Of a stretch of 64,000 nucleotides of DNA, positions 1-7,266 are shown in pieces. This DNA comes from CAYRGQ01 sp964423925. GTDB taxonomy: Bacteria > Bacteroidota > Bacteroidia > Sphingobacteriales > Sphingobacteriaceae. Location of the stretch: contig CAYRGQ010000005.1 in assembly GCA_964423925.1 (NCBI GenBank), positions 30,617 through 94,616 of the forward strand. Reading direction: 5' to 3'. Both the position numbers and the translations under genes were made by a program. The number at the start of each line of letters is the position of its first letter. The first letter of the stretch is position 1. The notes beneath the pieces are model-generated. The model was given only the letters and a program-made list of their open reading frames with translations, had not been told where the DNA came from and searched no databases.

Positions 1-142
1 CCTTGTCGGTAGCTATGATGGCCAGCTTGTCGTTTCGGATTAGGTTTTCCATGATCACAAAATCAACTATTCGCGAGCTTTGAGCAAAAGCAAAGCAGGG
101 CAGCAGCAGCAGCACAACAAATAGGAGTAGAGGTCTTGGCAT
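1..142 (-). CDS. Secreted protein of unknown function, N-terminal part only
   Basis: The first 47 codons of a minus-strand gene run off the left edge. The visible protein starts MPRPLLLFVVLLLLPCFAFA and continues QSSRIVDFVIMENLIRNDKL, so it has a clear Sec signal peptide with likely cleavage after AFA. The rest is outside the window and I cannot assign a family. The start is the ATG complementary to 140-142; no better upstream start is seen. Confidence 0.65.
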   Translation of the reverse strand, partial: MPRPLLLFVVLLLLPCFAFAQSSRIVDFVIMENLIRNDKLAIIATDK

Positions 143-663
143 TTTTTAGTGAGAAGTGTTTTGAGTCGTTATGTTTTCAGTTTGCTGAGTCGTACGTCCA
201 CGTAGTCGTAGTTAAGTCAGGGAAATTGACTTGATGAGTCCGCGGGTCATGTTTAATGTTTCATTGTTGACTTTACGATTAACGCTTCCCGTGGGATGGG
301 GGATTTCCTTCGCCTCACCACCAGAAAAACCATCTATTTTACTTCGCTACAGGACGCTATGCAATATATAAAAACCTAGCGAATTCACGCTCAAGAAATC
401 GGTCAAATCCGCTGCGATATTATCGGATATCGTGATCCAGTCCGTCGACCTAAAAAGTGTGTTTTTGGGTCTGCCTCTTATTCCCCCGCTTCCCCACAAT
501 GTATTCTAATCGTTGGATTTTTTTGATGGTTTGCTAGGGTGGCCGGTACACGAGTCGTACGTCAATGATCGTTTAGTCGATAGTGCCTTCACCGTGAACT
601 TCACGGACTACGACTCCCGACCGTACGATTCCGCCCCTTAAGTCGCGCTGAAATGCACTTAAA
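143..663. repeat. Gap with five copies of a GAGTCGTA-like octamer
   Basis: No credible coding frame in this stretch. The octamer GAGTCGTA or a one-base variant occurs at 163-170 (GAGTCGTT), 187-194, 203-210 (TAGTCGTA), 552-559, and inverted at 609-616. The copies at 187 and 552 extend to an identical 12-mer, GAGTCGTACGTC. This is well above what a random 0.5-kb stretch should hold. It could be a multi-site operator for the divergent genes on either side or decayed repetitive DNA; the sequence does not decide. Confidence 0.4.
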
Positions 664-694
664 TTTGTTCAGTTAGCTTATATTCGTATTTTTG
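664..694 (+). promoter_or_regulatory. Bacteroidota-type promoter of the 72-residue membrane protein gene
   Basis: TTTG at 664-667 and TATTTTTG at 687-694 are separated by 19 bases, matching the TTTG / TAnnTTTG consensus of the Bacteroidota primary sigma factor. The predicted transcription start is about 12 bases before the ATG at 712, giving a very short leader. Confidence 0.7.
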
Positions 695-711
695 CTAGCA
701 AATCCTATATC

Positions 712-930
712 ATGCCAACAACATTTGAAAATAGAACGTCGAGGAAGACTGACAACAACGCCAACCAGACCAGCCACTATTGGGTATTGACGCTGGCGAT
801 TGCCCTGGGTTTGGCCGGAACCTTTTTGCGTTTCGTGCATGAATCCACGCTTATGTCGACCATTTCCAACATTCTTTTGGCAATTGGCTGGTTGATCGCG
901 TTCCGTATCGTTTTCAAGATAATGAAATAA
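712..930 (+). CDS. Small membrane protein of unknown function, two TM segments
   Basis: The 72-residue protein has a polar N-terminus rich in Asn, Thr and Arg (residues 1-22) and two hydrophobic stretches at about 24-42 (WVLTLAIALGLAGTFLRF) and 50-69 (ISNILLAIGWLIAFRIVF), ending in a basic tail. I do not recognise the family. A well-spaced promoter just upstream and an intrinsic terminator 35 bases downstream frame it as its own transcription unit, which is the best evidence that it is a real gene. Confidence 0.7.
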   Translation: MPTTFENRTSRKTDNNANQTSHYWVLTLAIALGLAGTFLRFVHESTLMSTISNILLAIGWLIAFRIVFKIMK

Positions 931-964
931 CGTCTGCACGGAGTGCGGCGGCTAAAGCAGCTTT

Positions 965-997
965 AAGCCTTGCTCGCGATACGAGCAGGGCTTTTTT
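965..997 (+). terminator. Intrinsic terminator after the small membrane protein gene
   Basis: Hairpin AGCCTTGCTCG / CGAGCAGGGCT with a short loop, followed by six T residues on the plus strand. Confidence 0.85.
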
Positions 998-1145
998 GAT
1001 GGGCAGCCACGGTTGCCTTATTTGCTTCGTCCCTACATCTACCGAAAATGCGCCACCCCGGCGTGCCTGGCCAGTTGAGTTGTGCCGGCGCCTCCAGCCT
1101 TCCATGCTTTACTACGCGCTACGCGATGGCTCGCTTGTGGTCAAA

Positions 1146-1574
1146 CTAGCTGTTAATATAACTTTCCAATTCGTTTATCGTCTGCTTTTGCACTTCGATA
1201 ATGTGCTTCACCAGATCGCCAATCGAAATGATGCCGACGACTCGGCCGCTTTCTACGACGGGTAAATGTCTGAAATGGCGGTCGGTCATGGTCTGCATGC
1301 ACTTGTCAATGGTCTCCTCAGGCGTGATGGTGTACGGATCCGAGGTCATGATGTCGCCCATGCGGGTTTCCTTGGACGATTTGCCCTGTAGGATTACCTT
1401 GCGCGCGTAGTCGCGCTCGGTAAAGATTCCTTTAAGCTCGCCGTCCTGAATAACGAGCAGCGCACTAATGTTTTTTTCCATCATGATTTTCAGCGCATCG
1501 AACACAGACAGTTCTGGAGACACGGCATGAACGACATCGCCCTTGTGCCGAAGGATATGTTTAACGGTTTTCAT
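1146..1574 (-). CDS. CBS-domain pair protein
   Basis: The 142-residue soluble protein is made of two tandem CBS domains with nothing else attached: about 8-65 (VVHAVSPELSVFDALKIM to GIFTERDYARKV) and 74-130 (MTSDPYTITPEETIDKCM to GIISIGDLVKHI). Each ends in the usual G-[IF]-[IF]-[ST]-x-x-D motif. Stand-alone CBS pairs bind adenine nucleotides and act as energy or ligand sensors for other proteins; the partner cannot be told from this locus. It is monocistronic, with its own promoter at 1670-1700. Confidence 0.9.
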   Translation of the reverse strand: MKTVKHILRHKGDVVHAVSPELSVFDALKIMMEKNISALLVIQDGELKGIFTERDYARKVILQGKSSKETRMGDIMTSDPYTITPEETIDKCMQTMTDRHFRHLPVVESGRVVGIISIGDLVKHIIEVQKQTINELESYINS

Positions 1575-1669
1575 ATTTGGAAGGTTTTACTAGTTACTAC
1601 CTAGCGGGGTATTGGTTATCGCACCCCGTACGCACGTCTGGCGGCGAGGGATTGCCTAATCCGATACGC

Positions 1670-1700
1670 TAAAGATAACGGTTTTGTGACATAAAAGCAA
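1670..1700 (-). promoter_or_regulatory. Promoter of the CBS-domain gene
   Basis: On the minus strand TTG (1700-1698) is followed after 20 bases by TATCTTTA (1677-1670), one mismatch from TAnnTTTG. The leader to the start codon would be about 90 bases. Confidence 0.5.
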
Positions 1701-1710
1701 AAGCGGGGCA

Positions 1711-1741
1711 AAAAAAAACGGCACATTACTGCGCCGCTTTT
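1711..1741 (-). terminator. Intrinsic terminator of the cytochrome B-annotated membrane protein gene
   Basis: Minus-strand stem CGGCGCA / TGTGCCG (one G-U pair) with a 4-base loop, followed by a run of eight T. It lies 22 bases past the stop of the gene at 1764-2189. Confidence 0.8.
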
Positions 1742-1763
1742 GGTTATCTTACTGCATGCGTTC

Positions 1764-2189
1764 CTAGAGGGATGGCCAAACGTGCCACGGCAGGCGCGAT
1801 AAAATCAGGGCCAAGCCGATGAGATAGAAGGCCAGCACGGTACCGTTCTGCTGCTGGGGGGTGGCTTTGCGCTTGGCTTTGGAATAACCCACGGTGATCA
1901 GGATAATCGCTATCAACATCATCAGCGGGTGTTCGAGGAAATAAAGGCGGGCGATGCCATCCTTCATCGCGGCGCCTGAGGCATTCTTGATGCCGTACGG
2001 TGATACGAAATAGGCGATTACGCCCACTACTAGCTGCAGATGCGCGGCGATAAGGCCCAGTAGGGCCATTTTGCGGTTATAGCCGCGCTTGCCCAGGTAG
2101 GCTAGCAACACGTAGATAATGGAAATGACCAATGCCGCTAGCAATACGTAAGCCAGCATGGAGTGTAGGTGTTTAATTCCGGTGTACAT
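1764..2189 (-). CDS. Four-TM integral membrane protein (often annotated cytochrome B)
   Basis: The 141-residue protein has four hydrophobic segments (about 10-30, 42-62, 85-103, 119-135) and His residues at the start (KHLHSM), in helix 2 (AAHLQL), before helix 3 (LEHPLM) and near the C-terminus (PWHVWP). Short proteins of this look are widespread in Bacteroidota and usually annotated 'cytochrome B', because the membrane histidines could ligate haem; no function is established by the sequence. A -7 promoter element lies at 2248-2255 and a terminator follows, so it is probably monocistronic. Confidence 0.8.
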   Translation of the reverse strand: MYTGIKHLHSMLAYVLLAALVISIIYVLLAYLGKRGYNRKMALLGLIAAHLQLVVGVIAYFVSPYGIKNASGAAMKDGIARLYFLEHPLMMLIAIILITVGYSKAKRKATPQQQNGTVLAFYLIGLALILSRLPWHVWPSL

Positions 2190-2247
2190 GATTTTTGTGT
2201 TTAATGCGCGGCGGTGTTGCCGCCAGTCATGAGCGTTTGTGCTCCTG

Positions 2248-2255
2248 CAAAGTTA
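2248..2255 (-). promoter_or_regulatory. TAACTTTG -7 element upstream of the four-TM protein
   Basis: Perfect TAnnTTTG on the minus strand. It overlaps the last codon of the upstream peptidase gene. No clear TTG at the usual distance. Confidence 0.45.
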
Positions 2256-3899
2256 TCTATTTTCCCCAATTTCCTTGAATTCCGAACCCGCTTTCCATTT
2301 CGGGAAGGTTTTTTCCATGCTCAGCGTATAACCCACGTCGAAAAATACGCGGATATCATTGAGGATGCCACTGAGTTCCCACGCATCATCAAATTCATCG
2401 GCAACGTGGTGGTACCGTCCGCTTAGCCGAGCCCGACGTTCGGCCAGCACGGTGCTGTCTTGTCCCACGACCTGCGAGCCGCCACCGCCATACAGTGCGG
2501 GGACGCCCACTTTAGCAAAATTAAAGTGGTCTGACCGGAAAAAGCCACCTGCTGACGGATTGCCGCTAGCCGAGATGGTTCGCCCTTGCCGTTCGACCGC
2601 CGCCTGTGCATAGTCGTCCATTTCGGACTGGCCGAGTCCCACCACCGAGAAGTCAGACGTGGCGCCAATCGGATTCAGCGCGTCGATGTTGATATTGGCT
2701 ACCGTTTTGTTTAACGGGTAAATCGGGTTGTCCGCATAGTAGGCCGAGCCCAGCAGGCCTTCCTCTTCTGCTGTGACGGCGAGGAACACAATGGAGCGCT
2801 CGGGTGCTACGGGCGACGCCTTAAAGGCTTTGGCCAGTTCAAACAAAGCCGCTACTCCAACGGCGTTGTCGATAGCCCCGTTGTAGATGGAGTCGCCGTC
2901 AACCGGTTCGCCGATGCCGAGGTGGTCCCAATGCGCCGTATAGATGATGTATTCGTCGGGGCGTTTGCTGCCTTTTATCGTGGCAATCACGTTGTTTGAG
3001 GTGGAGGACCGATATGTGTTTTTTATCGATACGCTTGTTTTTACGCCTAAATCGATGGCTTTAAATCCGGGCGTAAGTGCTTGGGCAATGAGGTTTTCTT
3101 TGCCGCCTGCGGGAGCCAGCAGTTTTTCGGCTACTTCGCTAGTAATCCAGCCTTCGAATGGCGCCCGAGACAGGTTGTTGTCGGCGGCTTCCAGGTACAG
3201 CTGAGGGCCACTCCAGCCACTGCGTACGACATTCCAGCCGTAGCTCGCCGCATCGGTTTCGTGGATAATCAGTACGCCCGTAGCGCCTTGACGGGCAGCC
3301 TCTTCAAACTTGTAGGTCCAGCGTCCATAATACGTCATCGTATCGCCTTTGAAGAGGGACTTGTCATAAAAGCCGGGGTCGTTGACCATGACGATGACCG
3401 TTTTTCCTTCGACTTCGAGATCGGCGTAATCGTTCCAGTCATATTCGGGCGCGACGATCCCGAAGCCCGCGAATACCACATCCGTTTCTGGGACCTGGAT
3501 TTCAGGCGTGAGGTGACGGCTACCAATCACGAAGTCATCCAGATAATTGATGACTAGTTCACCCTCCGGCGTCTGGAACGTCAGGCGTTGGGCCGGTGAT
3601 GATACGACCTCGGCCAAGGGAACCTCCTGGAAGTAGCTGTCGCCGTTACCAGGCTCCAGCCCGAGATTCTTAAATTGTTGCTCGATGTATTCCACCGTTA
3701 GCGTATCGCCACGGCTGAAGGGCTTGCGTCCGAGAAATTCGTCGGAAGAAAGTACTTTGACGTGCTGTACAATGCTCTCCGTGGAAATGGCGTTGAGGGC
3801 CACCGAGTCAATTTCTACCGGTCCAGTGCGTTCTGCACCCGGTTGACAACTGGCTAGCCACATGCCGGCTAATGCTACTAAACAATGTGATTTATTCAT
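2253..3899 (-). CDS. M28-family zinc aminopeptidase, lipoprotein
   Basis: The 548-residue protein starts with a lipoprotein signal (LASC, Cys18) and so should be anchored in the outer membrane or periplasm. Residues about 130-290 look like a protease-associated (PA) insert. The M28 catalytic core begins near 300: YTAHWDHLG (His323, Asp325), NGAIDNAVG (Asp344), AVTAEEEGLLG (Glu378/379), NINIDALNP (Asp406) and a downstream SDHFNFAK supplying the last His, so all expected metal and catalytic residues are present. The family removes N-terminal residues from peptides. It is 6 bases downstream of the SprT-like gene and probably co-transcribed. The specific substrate is unknown. Confidence 0.93.
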   Translation of the reverse strand: MNKSHCLVALAGMWLASCQPGAERTGPVEIDSVALNAISTESIVQHVKVLSSDEFLGRKPFSRGDTLTVEYIEQQFKNLGLEPGNGDSYFQEVPLAEVVSSPAQRLTFQTPEGELVINYLDDFVIGSRHLTPEIQVPETDVVFAGFGIVAPEYDWNDYADLEVEGKTVIVMVNDPGFYDKSLFKGDTMTYYGRWTYKFEEAARQGATGVLIIHETDAASYGWNVVRSGWSGPQLYLEAADNNLSRAPFEGWITSEVAEKLLAPAGGKENLIAQALTPGFKAIDLGVKTSVSIKNTYRSSTSNNVIATIKGSKRPDEYIIYTAHWDHLGIGEPVDGDSIYNGAIDNAVGVAALFELAKAFKASPVAPERSIVFLAVTAEEEGLLGSAYYADNPIYPLNKTVANINIDALNPIGATSDFSVVGLGQSEMDDYAQAAVERQGRTISASGNPSAGGFFRSDHFNFAKVGVPALYGGGGSQVVGQDSTVLAERRARLSGRYHHVADEFDDAWELSGILNDIRVFFDVGYTLSMEKTFPKWKAGSEFKEIGENR

Positions 3900-3905
3900 G
3901 GTGGA

Positions 3906-4532
3906 TTAAATTTTCGTATGTGGGGGTAGAGGGATAACTTCAGCTACGGGACTGAATAGATACATGCGCTTCGTTTTTAACTCCAAGCATTTGTAGCGTT
4001 TCCTTATTTTTTCGCCCTTCTGGAATATCCGGCCGTTTTTTAACGCAAAGTGCGTGTGTGGTTCGAGGGTTTCGACGGTCGGTAACCGGTCTGCCGCTTC
4101 GTCGTATTTTCGAAGCGCGCGTACCAACGTAGCATCGGCACAACTGGATGCCGCCGGATTCACCAAATACGCTGCAATGGCGTCACGGACATCGTTAGGA
4201 AACGTGCCGTTCTCCAAAAACGGCTTCATTAGATCCTGGAACGTGCGTTTCCATTCGGGGCCATGGGGTTTCACCCGGTTTCGAAAGGTTATCCACGTCT
4301 GCAGATGTGCAAACTCGTGTACGGTCGTCGTCAGGAATGCATAGGGGTTAAGGTCATGGTTGACCGAAATACGATGGCCCTTCTGGCCAAATGGAGCGGC
4401 GTAGTCGCCCAGCTTAGAGCTCCTTGATCGGGATATCCTGAACGCCACACCGGTTTCGGTGATCCAGCGCGCTACGATTGGAGCCGCTGCGGCAGGCATG
4501 TACTTGCTTAGTTGTGCCGTGTAGTCATGCAT
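3906..4532 (-). CDS. SprT-like zinc metalloprotease domain protein
   Basis: The 208-residue cytoplasmic protein carries the SprT-like motif VHEFAHL (His72, Glu73, His76) and a third ligand in HGPEW (His90), then a C-terminal region with KRYKCLELKTKRMYLFSP that resembles the zinc-ribbon part but has only one obvious Cys. SprT-like proteins are related to the DNA-protein crosslink protease Spartan; the bacterial members are largely uncharacterised. It heads a two-gene unit with the M28 peptidase. A TAAGTTTG -7 element at 4538-4545 almost touches the start codon, so translation may be leaderless or start at Met12. Confidence 0.85.
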   Translation of the reverse strand: MHDYTAQLSKYMPAAAAPIVARWITETGVAFRISRSRSSKLGDYAAPFGQKGHRISVNHDLNPYAFLTTTVHEFAHLQTWITFRNRVKPHGPEWKRTFQDLMKPFLENGTFPNDVRDAIAAYLVNPAASSCADATLVRALRKYDEAADRLPTVETLEPHTHFALKNGRIFQKGEKIRKRYKCLELKTKRMYLFSPVAEVIPLPPHTKI

Positions 4533-4616
4533 GAGCGCAAACTTACCAAAAAAATCACAACACCCGATAAGGTGCCGCCGACCAACAGGCGACCGAGGAC
4601 CATGCAGACCGCAACG

Positions 4617-5396
4617 CTAACGCTTGGCTAAATATGCAGAGGCGTATTCATAAGCGTATTGGTAGATTTCACGGTGCTTTTTTTTGTCAAAAATTCCGAA
4701 TTTAAGCATGTCTGGAGGCTCGATGTATAGGTCGCAACGTTTAGCGTTTTCGCGTACCGAGTGACTGATGGCCAGGTGTATAATTCGGTCCAAGGTTCGT
4801 GCCGTTGTCATTTGTGAAGGGTCGACGGTGTCCAACGCGTTTACGTTCACGCCAATCAGCATGTTGCAGCGCCGCCGCAAGGGTTCGATTGGTAAATTGT
4901 CAAGGATCCCACCATCGTAGTAAATATCGTTGCCGCGTTCTATCGGCGAAAAAACAAGGGGAATGCTACAGGAGGCCAATAGCGCGGAATCCAACGGTCC
5001 TTGGTTTACATAGCTAATGCGGCCCGTCGAGAAGTTCGTTGTAGCCACATGGAGCGGTATCTTCAACGCCTCAAACGAGTTGTCGGGAATGTGTTTCCGG
5101 ATAATGTCGGATAGAAATCGAGTGTCCAGGAAGCCCGTTCGGCGGAACCGGAAAGCTGTGGCGGGAAACAAGTTAGACTGGTCTGCGATTTCCAGCATGG
5201 CCTGCGGCGTATAGCCTGCTGCGTATAATGCGCCCACGACCGCCCCCGCACTACAGCCAGCAATGGCTTCCGGCTTATAGCCGTTCTCTTCCAGTGCTTG
5301 AATGACGCCAATATGCCCGAATCCCCGCATTCCGCCACCCGACAGTGATAGCCCAATCCGTCGGCGGCCCCGTATTTTGCTTAGCAACCAAGACAT
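4617..5396 (-). CDS. Patatin-like phospholipase
   Basis: From the ATG at 5396 the protein has 259 residues. It has the patatin oxyanion loop GGGMRG (20-25), the nucleophile elbow GCSAG (Ser49) and the catalytic Asp in DGG (Asp161). It therefore should be a Ser-Asp dyad acyl hydrolase acting on phospholipids or other acyl esters, in the RssA/YlbK-like group. There is no signal peptide, so it is probably cytoplasmic. A GTG 45 bases upstream extends the frame, but the added 15 residues (MAGCRESDENALPFG) look non-conserved and I prefer the ATG. Confidence 0.9.
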   Translation of the reverse strand: MSWLLSKIRGRRRIGLSLSGGGMRGFGHIGVIQALEENGYKPEAIAGCSAGAVVGALYAAGYTPQAMLEIADQSNLFPATAFRFRRTGFLDTRFLSDIIRKHIPDNSFEALKIPLHVATTNFSTGRISYVNQGPLDSALLASCSIPLVFSPIERGNDIYYDGGILDNLPIEPLRRRCNMLIGVNVNALDTVDPSQMTTARTLDRIIHLAISHSVRENAKRCDLYIEPPDMLKFGIFDKKKHREIYQYAYEYASAYLAKR

Positions 5397-5570
5397 GCCG
5401 AAAGGTAGGGCATTTTCGTCACTTTCTCTACATCCGGCCACAGCAAAATCATGTTTTCATGTCGCGGATGTATGCCGCCCTGTAACATTTATGTTTTAAC
5501 ATTGGCTTGCCGCCATCGCCCCCGCAATTTTTATCTAAATTGCACCGAGCATAACATAACGTACACTATT

Positions 5571-7253
5571 ATGAAAAGAGTTTTAATGTCGCTGTGTGCA
5601 GTGATTCTATGCCTTGGCGAATCGCTAGCCCAAGCCGACTACAGCGATCGGCAACGCTTAGCCCAGCGTGTAGCGGCGCTGGGGAAAGCACATCCACAGT
5701 ATGTCAAGACGCAATCCTTAGCGAAAACCCACGGTGGTTCCGACATTTGGCTGCTGACCATCGGAACCGGGGCAACCGATCAAAAGCCCGCGCTGGCCGT
5801 GGTAGGCGGTGTCGATGGCAAGCACTTGTTGGGCGTTGAGCTGGCAATCGGGTTTGCTGAAAACCTACTGGCTAATGCGCAGCAGGACAGCGTACGGCAG
5901 TTGTTGGAAACGCAAACCTTCTACGTGTTTCCGAATATGAGCCCTGACGCTACCGAGCAGTATTTTGCCGGTTTGCAGTACGAGCGTAGTGGAAATGCCC
6001 GCCCGACAGATGACGACCGCGATGGGCAAGTTAATGAGGACGGCTACGACGACCTCGACGGAGACGGCAAGGTGACAACTATCCGCGTGCTGGATCCTAC
6101 AGGAGATTTCCTGCCCAATCCCAGCGAGCCACGTTCGATGATTAAAGCAGATGCCACCAAAGGGCAAGTGGGCCAATATTTGGTGTTCGCTGAAGGAATC
6201 GACAATGATAAAGATGGCCAATTCAATGAAGATGGCGAAGGTGGCGTACACTTTAACAAAAATTCGACCTACAATTACAAGAATTTTCAGCCAGGTAGCG
6301 GTGAGCATGCCGTGTCGGAAGTGGAGAATCGCGCCCTGTTCGATTTCTTGTACGACGCATTTAACGTCTATGCAGTACTGTCATTCGGGCCGCACAACAA
6401 CCTATCTACGCCCGAACAAGCGGGACGCAGCGCGGCGCCCGAAGCTACGCCTGGCCAGGCCTTCCGCACCGGCGGTCGGCGGCTGAGCGATTGGTCTACC
6501 CAAGACGCCAGTGTCAGCGCACTGGTTTCTCAGCAATACAATGAAATTACCGGCACGAAAGATGCCCCCAAAACGACGGCCGGCAACGGCGATTTCGTGG
6601 AATGGGCGTACTATCACTACGGACGATACAGTTTCGGCACGCCAGGATGGTGGGTACCGAAGGTAGGCGCTGACACTACGCGTCGCGGTCCCAATAGGGG
6701 CGCGGCAGGAAGTACAGACGACCCTGTTGTGAATTACCTGCAGTGGGCAGCCGCCAATGGTATTACCAATACGTTTGCGGAGTGGAAGCCGGTACAACAT
6801 CCCGATTTTCCGGACAAGCAAGTAGAGGTGGGCGGTTTGCATCCCTTCGTACTGCATAATCCACCCTATCGACTGGTAGGCGACGTGGTAGCCGCGCATA
6901 CCGATTTCGTTGTGGCATTGGCTCATCAAGCTCCGAGGATTGACATCGTGAACGTGAAGACCGAGAAAGTCGATAGCCAGTTGACGCGCATCACGCTGCA
7001 GGTTTTCAACGCGGGGCACTTACCCACCCTAACGACGCCGGGTGAGCAAAGCTATTTCCTGAAGCACGTAGCTGTCAAGGTCAATACCTCCGGCAACCAA
7101 TCCGTCGTGAGCGGCCGGCCCGCGCAGACGATAGGACAAATTCCGGGTAGGGGCTACCACGAGCTGAGCTGGCTCATACAGGGCTCGGGTTCGGTCACCA
7201 TCGAGGCGGGAAGTCCACACACCGGAAGTAAATCAGTAAACGTGTCACTTTAA
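5571..7253 (+). CDS. M14-family carboxypeptidase homologue, probably inactive
   Basis: This 560-residue secreted protein (signal peptide 1-20, cleavage near LAQA) is a clear paralogue of the next gene. Two acidic loops, DDDRDGQVNEDGYDDLDGDG (147-166) and DNDKDGQFNEDGEG (211-224), sit in the peptidase domain and look like calcium loops. The zinc site is gone: the GGIHANE of the neighbour reads GGVDGKH here (79-85), so both HxxE ligands are replaced, and the segment matching the neighbour's FCNELW (catalytic Glu377) reads FGTPGWW. The His of FGPHNN (His275) remains. I infer a pseudo-peptidase that may bind rather than cut substrate. The ATG at 5571 starts the signal peptide; the longer frame upstream is not plausible. 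Confidence 0.88.
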   Translation: MKRVLMSLCAVILCLGESLAQADYSDRQRLAQRVAALGKAHPQYVKTQSLAKTHGGSDIWLLTIGTGATDQKPALAVVGGVDGKHLLGVELAIGFAENLLANAQQDSVRQLLETQTFYVFPNMSPDATEQYFAGLQYERSGNARPTDDDRDGQVNEDGYDDLDGDGKVTTIRVLDPTGDFLPNPSEPRSMIKADATKGQVGQYLVFAEGIDNDKDGQFNEDGEGGVHFNKNSTYNYKNFQPGSGEHAVSEVENRALFDFLYDAFNVYAVLSFGPHNNLSTPEQAGRSAAPEATPGQAFRTGGRRLSDWSTQDASVSALVSQQYNEITGTKDAPKTTAGNGDFVEWAYYHYGRYSFGTPGWWVPKVGADTTRRGPNRGAAGSTDDPVVNYLQWAAANGITNTFAEWKPVQHPDFPDKQVEVGGLHPFVLHNPPYRLVGDVVAAHTDFVVALAHQAPRIDIVNVKTEKVDSQLTRITLQVFNAGHLPTLTTPGEQSYFLKHVAVKVNTSGNQSVVSGRPAQTIGQIPGRGYHELSWLIQGSGSVTIEAGSPHTGSKSVNVSL

Positions 7254-7266
7254 ATCGTCAATCACC

